A DNA stretch of 64,000 nucleotides from a virus: IMG/VR virus record IMGVR_UViG_3300047299_000067, positions 1-64,000 of that record. One strand, given 5' to 3'. The position numbers were made by a program, and so were the translations under genes. The notes beneath the pieces were generated by a model, which saw only the letters and a program-made list of their open reading frames with translations, did no database searches and had not been told where the DNA came from. Shown here one piece after another: positions 51,215 through 57,994 of the stretch; the first letter of the stretch is position 1, and every line of letters starts with the position of its first letter.

Positions 51215-52420
51215 TTATGCAGTAACTTTGTCGTCGTAATGTGCAGTAACACCAAACGGAGATTGGATAGTGTCGTTGCCATGCACGACAAACAGCGTGT
51301 CGCAGTAGTTTTCGTCGCCCCAGCTACCGCATGGGTAACCGTCTGTAAACATGATAAACTGCTTTGGCACAATGTCGTTAGCCTTCATATACTCGAACGC
51401 ACAATCAAAGTCTGTACCACCACCACCCATAGGTTCGTAGTCGTAAATGTCTTCACCGTTGTCGTCGGAGAATGTAACAGGGTTATACACTTCGGTGTCA
51501 AAGCTATAAACATGGATGCTATAAGTTGCATACATATCCATCATGCCTTTAACTTCGCTCAAAAAGTCTTGTGCCATAGCTTGGCTAATAGAACCCGACA
51601 TGTCAATGGCAATTGCCACATCCAAATGTTCTTGCGGCAACATGCCTGGCAACACTGCACCGGTATGCCAAGCCTTACGGCTTGGACGCATAAAGGAATA
51701 GTTGTTCTTCAAACTAGATTCCAATTGGATACGCAACAGATCTTGCCAACGCATTTTTGGCGCAGTAAATTGTTGGATAAGTCGACGAATGCCTGCAGGA
51801 GTATTACCTGCGCCAGCAGCCTGGGCACTTTGCAAAACAGCTTCTTTCATCTCGTCGCGAATCTTCTTCATAGTTTCTTCGTCGATTTTGATGCCCGAGC
51901 TTTTGCTCTTGCCGTCGCTACTACCTTTTTCGTTGCCGTCTTTATCTTCGCCTTCTTTGCCAGAGCCGTCCATGTGCATGTCCAAAGTAACTTGGATTTT
52001 GACAGCGTTCTTTACCAACTCGTCGTACACTTCTTCGGCAGTCATGTCGCGATATTTTGTATCGTGCAAAATTTGCACAGCGGTGATCTTTTTACCTACG
52101 CTATTTTGGATCAACATGTCGTTGATGAGATAGTCACCTGCCATGTTCCAAATTTGAGGATCACGGTCGCCTCGTCGTCCCATGTGGTTATAAACGCAAT
52201 GACCGACTTCGTGTCCAAACAAGAACACTAGTTCGTCGTCGTCTAGTTTATTGATAAAATCTGTGCAGTAGTAAAAATGGCGACCATCTGTTGCGGCAGT
52301 AGAACACCAATCACTAGCTTCTACTAGCTTCATGCGGGTTGCCAAGTTGCCCCAAAACGGATGCTTGAGTAGCATACGAACACGGGCTTTTGTCAGGCGG
52401 TCTCGAACGTCAAGTTTCAT
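51215..52420 (-). CDS. VWA-like metallopeptidase (DUF2201 type)
   Basis: A 401-residue protein. The N-terminal half has GHEVGHCVYNHMG with HEVGH at 70-74, a zinc-peptidase HExxH site, and further IWNMAGDYLIND as in the DUF2201 putative metallopeptidase family. A Lys/Ser/Glu/Asp-rich linker follows (about 175-205), and the C-terminal half is a von Willebrand A-like domain with VAIAIDMSGSISQAM (MIDAS DxSxS). Such proteins pair with MoxR AAA+ ATPases, as here with the gene at 54422. The pair probably forms a chaperone/remodelling machine acting on host or phage proteins early in infection. It has its own promoter at 52443-52471 and a terminator after it. Confidence 0.82.
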   Translation of the reverse strand: MKLDVRDRLTKARVRMLLKHPFWGNLATRMKLVEASDWCSTAATDGRHFYYCTDFINKLDDDELVFLFGHEVGHCVYNHMGRRGDRDPQIWNMAGDYLINDMLIQNSVGKKITAVQILHDTKYRDMTAEEVYDELVKNAVKIQVTLDMHMDGSGKEGEDKDGNEKGSSDGKSKSSGIKIDEETMKKIRDEMKEAVLQSAQAAGAGNTPAGIRRLIQQFTAPKMRWQDLLRIQLESSLKNNYSFMRPSRKAWHTGAVLPGMLPQEHLDVAIAIDMSGSISQAMAQDFLSEVKGMMDMYATYSIHVYSFDTEVYNPVTFSDDNGEDIYDYEPMGGGGTDFDCAFEYMKANDIVPKQFIMFTDGYPCGSWGDENYCDTLFVVHGNDTIQSPFGVTAHYDDKVTA

Positions 52421-52442
52421 ATGAATTCCTTAGTAATGCTTT

Positions 52443-52471
52443 ATTATATAGCCAAGTTGAATTTGTGTCAA
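52443..52471 (-). promoter_or_regulatory. Early (sigma70-like) promoter
   Basis: Minus strand TTGACA (52471-52466), 17-bp spacer, TATAAT (52448-52443): both hexamers perfect. Predicted start near 52436, 16 bases before the VWA gene ATG with aagga ribosome site. The -35 box overlaps the end of the upstream gene. Confidence 0.88.
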
Positions 52472-52728
52472 TTAAATGTAGATTGCAACATTTTGATAAG
52501 TTTCTCGCAACCTTCTTGATTCATGGTAAGTGTAACATCATAACCATCTCCCAAAACGGTAAGGGTTGTTTTGTTATCATTAGTTAAACCTACTCGGTAA
52601 GGTTCTTGATTTGCAGTTTCTTGATATTTAGGCATAATAGGCACCTTCCACGGCCCAGGTAGTCCATAAGTTTCGTTAGCTTGTTCGATAAGCTCTTTAG
52701 CTGTACGCTTGCGAAAAAAATCAAACAT
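52468..52728 (-). CDS. Small hypothetical protein
   Basis: An 86-residue protein: basic N-terminus MFDFFRKRTAKELIEQANET, then beta strands (KTTLTVLGDGYDVTLTMNQE) and a final helix. Its start overlaps the stop of the gene at 52721. Not recognised; no membrane or catalytic motif. Confidence 0.6.
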   Translation of the reverse strand: MFDFFRKRTAKELIEQANETYGLPGPWKVPIMPKYQETANQEPYRVGLTNDNKTTLTVLGDGYDVTLTMNQEGCEKLIKMLQSTFN

Positions 52729-52885
52729 CTTCGTTACTCCATGTAATAGTTACGCGAAACTCTCCTTGCCGAAATCCATGTTCATCTTTAGGAATCTCTG
52801 CAAAGTCCTTTTCCAATGCCCAACGAATATCTTCGTCGATATCAACAAGGCTTTCGTCAGAATAGTGTCGATCAAAAATAATCAT
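52721..52885 (-). CDS. Small acidic hypothetical protein (54 aa)
   Basis: A 54-residue frame, MIIFDRHYSDESLVDIDEDI followed by RWALEKDFAEIPKDEHGF and a beta end. GGAG Shine-Dalgarno lies in the sequence ggagttgaaga just before ATG. That upstream sequence also reads in another frame as IKKHFGVEE-stop, a remnant of the FGVEE gene family (see findings). Overlaps the next gene by 8 bases. Confidence 0.6.
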   Translation of the reverse strand: MIIFDRHYSDESLVDIDEDIRWALEKDFAEIPKDEHGFRQGEFRVTITWSNEDV

Positions 52886-52910
52886 TCTTCAACTCCAAAA
52901 TGTTTCTTAA

Positions 52911-52988
52911 TTACAAATCTTTTGCAATAGCAACACCTACTGCTACCCAAATAAGAATGGCTACGAAAAACACCAATGCTCCCATCAT
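52911..52988 (-). CDS. Transmembrane microprotein (25 aa)
   Basis: A 25-residue peptide, MMGALVFFVAILIWVAVGVA then IAKDL: one hydrophobic segment with a short charged C-terminus. It is coupled to the previous gene by ATGA overlap and uses the gggatt of that gene's last codons as ribosome site. Two further single-membrane-span genes lie just upstream. Probably inserts in the host inner membrane. Confidence 0.5.
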   Translation of the reverse strand: MMGALVFFVAILIWVAVGVAIAKDL

Positions 52989-53185
52989 TTAATCCCAAAA
53001 TAATCTTTAATCATAGGTCCAGGGTATTCGCCGCCGTCGTATGCATAGTTACCTACCACAACGCATTTACGAATAATCAATTCCGCAAATAACTCTAAGT
53101 CTGGTTGAGCAAACGGAATTTCATTTCCCAGCCTATCGTATTTTCTAGTAGATTCTTCTAGTAAAGTTTGCAAGTTAGCATTCAT
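52985..53185 (-). CDS. FGVEE-family small protein, copy A
   Basis: A 66-residue member of a small paralogous family (others at 53730 and 57991). Starts at ATG 53185 in ATGA overlap; a GTG five codons earlier is possible. Family features: LELFAELIIRKC (compare KFAELIVREC and EFAKLLIQEC) and a C-terminus IKDYFGIK (compare KKHFGVEE, KRNFGIEE). Role unknown. Confidence 0.65.
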   Translation of the reverse strand: MNANLQTLLEESTRKYDRLGNEIPFAQPDLELFAELIIRKCVVVGNYAYDGGEYPGPMIKDYFGIK

Positions 53186-53295
53186 TTGATTGCATTCCAC
53201 ATGCTTTTAACCATGACTATCGCTAGTCCACTAGCAACAATACCCATTGGAATTACCACTAACACCATTGGGATAATTTCTTTCATTTCACACAT
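53182..53295 (-). CDS. Single-span membrane protein (37 aa)
   Basis: A 37-residue protein, MCEMKEIIPMVLVVIPMGIV then ASGLAIVMVKSMW: one long hydrophobic helix with a Lys-containing end. ATG 53295 has an aagga site at good spacing; ATG 53286 in ATGA overlap is the alternative. Sits between two other tiny genes, two of which also encode membrane spans. Confidence 0.55.
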   Translation of the reverse strand: MCEMKEIIPMVLVVIPMGIVASGLAIVMVKSMWNAIK

Positions 53296-53384
53296 GTAAA
53301 TCCTTTCGCCATATGAGAGCCAAGTAGTGCAAGAATACCTAGCATACCAAATGCAACAAAACAAACAAATAAAAAATCAATCAT
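53283..53384 (-). CDS. Single-span membrane microprotein (33 aa)
   Basis: A 33-residue frame: MIDFLFVCFVAFGMLGILAL then LGSHMAKGFTCVK. One hydrophobic span at the N-terminus. The upstream sequence gaggatcgaaga supplies a Shine-Dalgarno and looks like a decayed FGIEE-stop end. Overlaps the next gene by 13 bases. Confidence 0.5.
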   Translation of the reverse strand: MIDFLFVCFVAFGMLGILALLGSHMAKGFTCVK

Positions 53385-53394
53385 TCTTCGATCC

Positions 53395-53730
53395 TCAACT
53401 GTAATGCACAAATGTCATTAATTTAAATGGTTCATACATAAACTTTTCAAACTCAGGAAACTTAGCAATGAATTCTTTCCTGTATTTGAGTTCAAGTTCT
53501 CCGAGCTTTTGAATATCAATCTCAACGAACGTATCTTCCATATCTCCCCAACGAAGATTTCCGCTGTCGTATAGAACATTACCAAAGATCATGTATTCGC
53601 CGCATATGCTTTCAAGTAAGACAAACGGGGTATCATTGTCATCATATACTTCATCATATGCTTGGGCAAAATCATCGTTCCATTCGGTTTTGACACCGTG
53701 CATGGTATAGTAGTGAGTATCGATTCCCAT
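53395..53730 (-). CDS. Conserved phage hypothetical protein
   Basis: A 111-residue acidic protein beginning MGIDTHYYTMHGVKTEW, with FVLLESICGEYMIFGNVLYD in the middle and a helical end finishing LMTFVHYS. I recall similar proteins in myoviruses, without known role. Its ribosome site (gggattgaaga) is the FGIEE coding end of the gene upstream. No membrane segment. Confidence 0.65.
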   Translation of the reverse strand: MGIDTHYYTMHGVKTEWNDDFAQAYDEVYDDNDTPFVLLESICGEYMIFGNVLYDSGNLRWGDMEDTFVEIDIQKLGELELKYRKEFIAKFPEFEKFMYEPFKLMTFVHYS

Positions 53731-54101
53731 TATTCTTCAATCCCAAAGTTACGTTTAATCATGGTTGATGATTTTATAGCACCAAGTCTAAACCATTTTG
53801 CACGAATAGCAGTAAAGCTATATTCTGCATTGTTTCCTTGCTCTTGTGCAATATTAGCACACTCTTGGATTAAAAGTTTTGCAAATTCATCTATCGACGT
53901 ACCGACGAGTGCAGGGATTAGTTCATTACCGTCTTCGTCTTGTGCAAGACCGCCTACTTCTTCTAGCAACTTTCGAATCTTAGAATCTCTCAATGATTGG
54001 TTTCGAACTTTAACAAACGCTTTGTAATCTTCTTGGTTACCGATGCTATAACCAAAGTCGCCTGCATGAATCTCTGCTCCTGCTTTAATGTTTTCGTTCA
54101 T
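53730..54101 (-). CDS. FGVEE-family small protein, copy B
   Basis: A 123-residue family member; ATG 54101 is preferred to a TTG at 54113. Features: EFAKLLIQECANIAQEQGN, SFTAIRAKWFRLGAIKSS, and a C-terminus TMIKRNFGIEE. It is longer than the other copies because of an N-terminal extension containing IHAGDFGYSIGNQEDYKA. Starts one base after the previous stop. Confidence 0.65.
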   Translation of the reverse strand: MNENIKAGAEIHAGDFGYSIGNQEDYKAFVKVRNQSLRDSKIRKLLEEVGGLAQDEDGNELIPALVGTSIDEFAKLLIQECANIAQEQGNNAEYSFTAIRAKWFRLGAIKSSTMIKRNFGIEE

Positions 54102-54102
54102 A

Positions 54103-54453
54103 TTAAATACCAAACTTTAATTTAAATGCAAACGCATCCTCGAGATTCTTAAACCAAATAGTATCATACCCTAACGGTGCGTAAAAGTCTAAACCTCTGA
54201 GACAAATTTCTCGTTGCCAAAGACTGAACTCTGTTCTCATAGTCGGTAACAAACGAGCTGTATGCCATTTGCCTTTTGCACGTTGATAATACTGCTCTAA
54301 TTCTTGTCTGGTGATATCTAGCCGGCCGAACACACTTCTAACATACTCGTTATCGCCATATACCACCGACAACACATAAGGACTAAGGGGGACTAAGTTA
54401 TAGTCCCCCAAAGTAGCGTGCTTAGTTGCTGACGTCGACGACAAGGTGTGCAT
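54103..54453 (-). CDS. Hypothetical protein overlapping moxR-like gene
   Basis: A 116-residue protein. ATG 54453 gives a 32-base overlap with the MoxR gene and a Ser/Thr-rich start; a TTG at 54411 would be an alternative. The body (VLSVVYGDNEYVRSVFGRLD, then QELEQYYQRAKGKW, and YDTIWFKNLEDAFAFKLKF) looks like a compact alpha/beta domain. A strong hairpin (54387-54409) lies within its 5' end. Not recognised. Confidence 0.55.
   Translation of the reverse strand: MHTLSSTSATKHATLGDYNLVPLSPYVLSVVYGDNEYVRSVFGRLDITRQELEQYYQRAKGKWHTARLLPTMRTEFSLWQREICLRGLDFYAPLGYDTIWFKNLEDAFAFKLKFGI
54387..54409 (-). promoter_or_regulatory. RNA hairpin just after the MoxR stop codon
   Basis: Perfect 9-bp stem GGGGGACTA / TAGTCCCCC with a 5-base loop, 13 bases after the MoxR stop, inside the 5' part of the next gene. 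There is no T run, so it is not a standard terminator. It could limit translation of the downstream gene or protect the MoxR transcript end. Confidence 0.6.
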
Positions 54454-55531
54454 AACGCTTGAAGAAGTCTGGGAAGTTCTTCAGCTTCTTGTGGTCGAAT
54501 GGCAAGTTGTAGTTCTTCAACGCTGTATGGGCACCCATGATAACCATTTCTGGTTCAAAGTTATCCATCATAAACTGGATGAAGAACTCGCATTGACTAT
54601 GCCATGTGTCCAACTTACCAGCCTTCTTAGCGTTTTCGTAACCGTCTTTGAGCTCATAGCACATACCGGTAGTCAAAGAGTACATAGCGGACACTTCTTT
54701 AACTTTGAGCTCTTTGACTTTACCTGCCAAGATGTCTGCAGGGTTAGGCAAGTCTGCGGCAATCTTACGATGTGCCATAAACTTGATAGCCAAGCCTTCG
54801 CCAATACAACCAGCAACCATATCTGTCTGCTCGTTATCGGTCATCTCGTCATCGATCAAGTCCGATACAAAGCTCCAAGAGCGAGGAGTTGCAAAGCTAC
54901 GGTCATGGACTGTAGGATCAAAATTGTAAAGGTCGCCCTTTGCATAGTTCAAGTAACCAACCACGTCCTGGTGGATACGGTTTTGCAGTGCCCACACGTT
55001 CCAGTCTGCAAAGTCCACGCGAAGTTCAAAGTGAACAAAGCGGTTAGCCAGCGGAGTAGGCATACGATAAGTAACACCTTTGTCTGTCATACGGTTACCT
55101 GCCGCCATAATAACAACGTTATCTGGTAGTTCGTAAGTACCCACCTTGCGGTTAAGAATCAGCTGGTAGGCTGCACTTTGCACGGCAGGAGGAGCACCTG
55201 CCAGTTCGTCCAAGAACAGAACAACAACTGGATGCTGTGCCGCAAATTCTTTAGTAGGCAACTCGCTCGGAGGAGCCCACGACATAGTGTTCTCTTTAGA
55301 GTTGTAATACGGGATACCTTTAATGTCAGTAGGTTCCCACAAGTTCAAACGCACGTCGACAAGTGCGCCGCCCATCTCTTGTGCCAATTGAGCAGCTAGG
55401 TCGGACTTACCGACGCCTGGAGGACCCCACATGAACACGGGGCGCTTGGCTTTCATTGCACGACGAACCAGTCGCTTTGCTTCGCTAATTTTAACTGTGC
55501 GACCTTCGGTCACTGCATCTTTCTTTGCCAT
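54422..55531 (-). CDS. MoxR-type AAA+ ATPase
   Basis: A 369-residue AAA+ ATPase. Walker A GPPGVGKS at 36-43, Walker B VVLFLDELAGAPP near 100, sensor region VVIMAAGNRMTDKG and the arginine-finger-type PTPLANRFVHFEL. This is the MoxR branch, whose members act with VWA-domain proteins to remodel or activate target complexes; the VWA metallopeptidase is 2 kb downstream on the same strand. Start at ATG 55531 with aaggag. Its own strong early promoter lies at 55569-55597, so it is likely an early gene. Confidence 0.88.
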   Translation of the reverse strand: MAKKDAVTEGRTVKISEAKRLVRRAMKAKRPVFMWGPPGVGKSDLAAQLAQEMGGALVDVRLNLWEPTDIKGIPYYNSKENTMSWAPPSELPTKEFAAQHPVVVLFLDELAGAPPAVQSAAYQLILNRKVGTYELPDNVVIMAAGNRMTDKGVTYRMPTPLANRFVHFELRVDFADWNVWALQNRIHQDVVGYLNYAKGDLYNFDPTVHDRSFATPRSWSFVSDLIDDEMTDNEQTDMVAGCIGEGLAIKFMAHRKIAADLPNPADILAGKVKELKVKEVSAMYSLTTGMCYELKDGYENAKKAGKLDTWHSQCEFFIQFMMDNFEPEMVIMGAHTALKNYNLPFDHKKLKNFPDFFKRYAHLVVDVSN

Positions 55532-55568
55532 TGCATTTACTCCTTAAAAATGTTTTTGCAATATGTAT

Positions 55569-55597
55569 ATTATACGAGAACGGGGATTTTGTGTCTA
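55569..55597 (-). promoter_or_regulatory. Early (sigma70-like) promoter
   Basis: Minus strand TAGACA (55597-55592), 17-bp spacer, TATAAT (55574-55569). Predicted start near 55562, 31 bases before the MoxR ATG. Confidence 0.78.
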
Positions 55598-55599
55598 TT

Positions 55600-56019
55600 T
55601 TAGACTGTTAATTCGTAAGCAGTATTCCACTTACCAACATTGATGTCGATGTAATGCGAACGATGGAAATAGTCACTTTGAATGTCGCTGTGATCAAAGA
55701 AATCAGGACCTTTCAATGCAGTAACCATCTCTGCCAAAAATTCTTTGGCGTCACCATCGAACTGCTCTTGAAACCAAGAAGTGTTCACATCGATATGGTC
55801 ACGAGCAGGACGGAAGTCTTGCGGGTTAGCCATATAACGAGTAGATTCGCTCACTACTCGATTGTAGTTGCCGATGAAGTCAATCTTCCCGGATTTGATG
55901 TTCAGGACCAATGTGCTGTGATTGCGAACAGCGATAGAACCTTTGACGCCGTATTTCTTGCAAATAGCTTTGATTTGCGGTGCCAATTTTGCTTTCATTT
56001 CCTGGGAGACATAAGCCAT
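55600..56019 (-). CDS. Conserved phage hypothetical protein (LPD29-like)
   Basis: A 139-residue protein starting MAYVSQEMKAKLAPQIKAIC at ATG 56019, with ggagttgaag as ribosome site; a TTG two codons earlier is rejected. The GSIAVRNHSTLVLNIKSGKI stretch and the HYIDINVGKWNTAYEL end are typical of a conserved small protein found in many unrelated phages and mobile elements, of unknown role. It stands alone between two promoters, so it is expressed early by itself and perhaps strongly. Confidence 0.68.
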   Translation of the reverse strand: MAYVSQEMKAKLAPQIKAICKKYGVKGSIAVRNHSTLVLNIKSGKIDFIGNYNRVVSESTRYMANPQDFRPARDHIDVNTSWFQEQFDGDAKEFLAEMVTALKGPDFFDHSDIQSDYFHRSHYIDINVGKWNTAYELTV

Positions 56020-56051
56020 CTTCAACTCCTGTTTTGTTACGCTATGTATCT

Positions 56052-56080
56052 ATTATAACGTAACTTCTATTTTGTGTCAA
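56052..56080 (-). promoter_or_regulatory. Early (sigma70-like) promoter
   Basis: Minus strand TTGACA (56080-56075), 17-bp spacer, TATAAT (56057-56052). Both hexamers perfect. Predicted start near 56045 for the gene at 56019. Confidence 0.88.
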
Positions 56081-56164
56081 TTAATGGTTTAACGCTTTGC
56101 CGCCGTATGGATTAAACCAGTGGGCGTAAAAGTAATTAGGCCACCAGTGGAGCTGGGAATGGGT

Positions 56165-56416
56165 TTAGGCAAGGCAGTTTGCATGTAATACTTTTTTGTT
56201 AGTTTGTTTGAACGTAAACTCTCGGTCTACGTAATATTTGATTAGTTCGCGTTGAATCATAGTAAGCAAGTCACCTTGATCGTCATTGACGACAAAACGA
56301 ACAGGACAACGTCCCCACGTGCGGTTCTCGTTGAAATCCGCAAACCACTTGCGATGATCTTTATTTTTTGCGTCAAAGATCACATAAGGACGACCGTGTA
56401 TCTGTAGCCTACTCAT
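56165..56416 (-). CDS. Conserved phage hypothetical protein
   Basis: An 83-residue basic protein beginning MSRLQIHGRPYVIFDAKNKD, with WGRCPVRFVV and LLTMIQRELIKYYVDREFTF. I recall it as a conserved small myovirus protein without known role. After its TAA (56167-56165) the same frame stays open for 26 more codons rich in Trp, Tyr, His and Asn (see findings). Expressed from the promoter at 56807 together with the gene at 56482, with a hairpin between them. Confidence 0.65.
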   Translation of the reverse strand: MSRLQIHGRPYVIFDAKNKDHRKWFADFNENRTWGRCPVRFVVNDDQGDLLTMIQRELIKYYVDREFTFKQTNKKVLHANCLA

Positions 56417-56451
56417 GAAGTATCCTAAAATTAAGGTTAGTGTAAAGTGTG

Positions 56452-56470
56452 CGGGGGAATTTCACCCCCG
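56452..56470 (-). promoter_or_regulatory. G/C-stem RNA hairpin between small genes
   Basis: CGGGGG / CCCCCG stem with a 7-base loop, 12 bases after the stop of the gene at 56482. No T run follows, so it is more likely an mRNA-stability or partial-termination element than a full terminator. Confidence 0.5.
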
Positions 56471-56481
56471 TAGTGCAGGGG

Positions 56482-56742
56482 TTACTCGCCTTGAGCGGCG
56501 GCAACGACATCTTCTGCGGAAGTGTCGGTATCTGCTGGTACTGCAAACAGGTTGTTTGCGCGGGCATAAGCAATGCCTGCTTCCTTAGTCATAGCCTCGG
56601 GCAGCTCGAACAAGTCGACTGCGGTATGACCGTTCTTGACCAAATTCTTAATTCGGGTTGCAAGGTCGTTTGCAAAACGAACTTTGGTCTTGCCGTTAAG
56701 GGTAGAAATACCGATAACCTTAAAAGTTTTACTAGTAGCCAT
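56482..56742 (-). CDS. Conserved phage hypothetical protein
   Basis: An 86-residue protein starting MATSKTFKVIGISTLNGKTK at ATG 56742 (aaagg site); a longer frame to 56787 is rejected because it would reach nearly to the predicted transcript start. It has FANDLATRIKNLVKNGHTAV and LFELPEAMTKEAGIAYARAN and an acidic tail. I recall similar proteins in T4-like marine phages; function unknown. Confidence 0.65.
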   Translation of the reverse strand: MATSKTFKVIGISTLNGKTKVRFANDLATRIKNLVKNGHTAVDLFELPEAMTKEAGIAYARANNLFAVPADTDTSAEDVVAAAQGE

Positions 56743-56806
56743 GTTAATTACCTTTTCTCTCTGTGTGTAAAAATGTATGGATTGCACTATTGCTCACCAT
56801 ACCTCT

Positions 56807-56835
56807 ATTATGCAGTCAAAACCAATTTGTGTCAA
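56807..56835 (-). promoter_or_regulatory. Early (sigma70-like) promoter
   Basis: Minus strand TTGACA (56835-56830), 17-bp spacer, CATAAT (56812-56807). Predicted start near 56800, giving a 58-base leader to ATG 56742. It overlaps the end of the broken small gene upstream. Confidence 0.78.
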
Positions 56836-56976
56836 TATCTTTACGTGCGAACTTTTTACGGTCGTAAACACGTTGATTTTTTTCACTTTTTGGCTTGAAC
56901 TGCCCGTCATGAAACAAGAAGTCAGCACGGCGCTTCTGTTTTGGCAGTTTAGCAGTGATAGTTTCTCGTTTCATAA
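56816..56976 (-). pseudogene. Small basic gene with probable frameshift at an A6 run
   Basis: From ATG 56976 (good ggagag site) the product starts MKRETITAKLPK and then meets AAAAAA (56944-56939 on the minus strand). In the reading frame as written it continues into a Ser/Thr-rich 60-residue product ending near 56794. In the next frame the same DNA reads KQKRRADFLFHDGQFKPK, VYDRKKFARKDIDTNWF-stop at 56816, which looks far more like a phage protein. One extra A would join the two into a 53-residue basic protein. Either the gene is broken, slippage on the A run is used, or one base was lost in sequencing. Confidence 0.45.
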
Positions 56977-56996
56977 TTCTCTCCAATTTCAATAAT

Positions 56997-57023
56997 TATA
57001 TTAGATTATTTATTTTGTGTCAA
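56997..57023 (-). promoter_or_regulatory. Weak early promoter (good -35, poor -10)
   Basis: Minus strand TTGACA (57023-57018) with AATAAT (57002-56997) at 15 bp, or TAATTA at 17 bp. It precedes the small gene at 56976. It follows the pattern of the other promoters of this arm but is weaker. Confidence 0.5.
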
Positions 57024-57258
57024 ATTTTGATTGGATCTTTTGGATAACCAAACGTGCATCCTTGTAAGGATCTGCGAGTTCTTCTTGGGCTTCGTCGATC
57101 ATTGCTAGTGCAAGCAACTTCATCAAACCCTGGGCTAACTCAAGTTCATAGTCGTCCAATGTCTCCATCCAATCCAAATATTCATCTTTGGTTTTAAAAT
57201 TCCAAATAATGTCAAGCATATCAACTTGCTCAGCAGTCAGTCCATCAATTTTAATCAT
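57010..57258 (-). CDS. Small acidic hypothetical protein
   Basis: An 82-residue, strongly acidic, helical protein: MIKIDGLTAEQVDMLDIIWN, LDDYELELAQGLMKLLALAM and DEAQEELADPYKDA. Good aagga ribosome site. Last gene of the unit running from the promoter at 59296. The early promoter for the next gene overlaps its last codons. Confidence 0.62.
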   Translation of the reverse strand: MIKIDGLTAEQVDMLDIIWNFKTKDEYLDWMETLDDYELELAQGLMKLLALAMIDEAQEELADPYKDARLVIQKIQSKFDTK

Positions 57259-57267
57259 ATTATTCCT

Positions 57268-57663
57268 TTACCAGAAAAAAGGTTCGTGCGTTGTATCTCC
57301 ACGCAATACCATCATTACATCTTCTTCTTCAGTGTATACCAAATTGTGTTCGACTAAAATTTTTCGACGTTCTGCTTCGCCCATTTTAATCCACAAGTCA
57401 ACGTTCTTAAAACTTCCGCGGGCAACTTCTGGCATTTCGTTGAACATCCAACTTGCCAATTTTTTAAGTTCTGCGACAGAATTGCCGGGGTGCGAATGTA
57501 GCATTGCTCTGAGATAGTCATTGGCCATTACCGCAGTAAAAAAACTACCTGGCTCAAAACCAAACACCAAATAGTTGTAGACAGGATCTAAATAATCTTT
57601 ACAAATTTCATACTTCGCTAAAGATTCTAGAAAACGATTACGGCTATGCGGAGCTAATTTCAT
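57268..57663 (-). CDS. Conserved phage hypothetical protein
   Basis: A 131-residue protein starting MKLAPHSRNRFLESLAKYEI at ATG 57663, two bases past the previous stop, with ggtgg ribosome site; the long N-terminal overlap with the upstream gene is rejected. It has the segment YNYLVFGFEPGSFFTAVMAN and HSHPGNSVAELKKLASWM, typical of a small conserved phage protein without known role. C-terminal MMVLRGDTTHEPFFW. Confidence 0.65.
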   Translation of the reverse strand: MKLAPHSRNRFLESLAKYEICKDYLDPVYNYLVFGFEPGSFFTAVMANDYLRAMLHSHPGNSVAELKKLASWMFNEMPEVARGSFKNVDLWIKMGEAERRKILVEHNLVYTEEEDVMMVLRGDTTHEPFFW

Positions 57664-57664
57664 A

Positions 57665-57994
57665 TTACCACCCAACTTGAATGCCATAGTTTTGATACAA
57701 CGGGCCACTACCATCATCTTCTGCAATTCCGCGAGGAACATACTTGTTGCCGTCGTTGCAAACACGGGCACGATAACCCAACTCTACAAGTTTATCAACG
57801 ACTGCACGATCCAATGGTGTGAGTTTATTCTCGACGTATTCGTAGGGACCCACACTACCAATGCAGATGAATGCAAACCGTTTGCCACCTTTTGCGGCAT
57901 CAATGATTTTTTGTTCAACGTGATGTTTGAGATATTCTGTAACCTCTGCACCAGATTCGTCATACAGTTGTTTGGCTTGTTTTGCATCAATCAT
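57665..57994 (-). CDS. Hypothetical protein
   Basis: A 109-residue alpha/beta protein: MIDAKQAKQLYDESGAEVTE, FAFICIGSVGPYEYVE, DRAVVDKLVELGYRARVCND. The pattern of a short Rossmann-like unit without a glycine loop. Coupled by ATGA to the FGVEE-family gene before it, whose last codons provide the ribosome site. Confidence 0.58.
   Translation of the reverse strand: MIDAKQAKQLYDESGAEVTEYLKHHVEQKIIDAAKGGKRFAFICIGSVGPYEYVENKLTPLDRAVVDKLVELGYRARVCNDGNKYVPRGIAEDDGSGPLYQNYGIQVGW

Noticed and set aside
51131-52231. Long plus-strand open frame (366 codons) opposite the VWA gene
   Set aside because: It lies antisense to a gene with clear HEVGH and MIDAS motifs, a promoter and a terminator; its product is a Cys/His/Phe-rich shadow with no motif.
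54446-55129. Plus-strand frame of 227 codons opposite the MoxR gene
   Set aside because: Antisense shadow of a gene with intact Walker motifs; composition is not protein-like.
56449-56898. Plus-strand frame of 149 codons across three minus-strand features
   Set aside because: It runs antisense through a small gene, a promoter and the broken gene; no ribosome site or motif.
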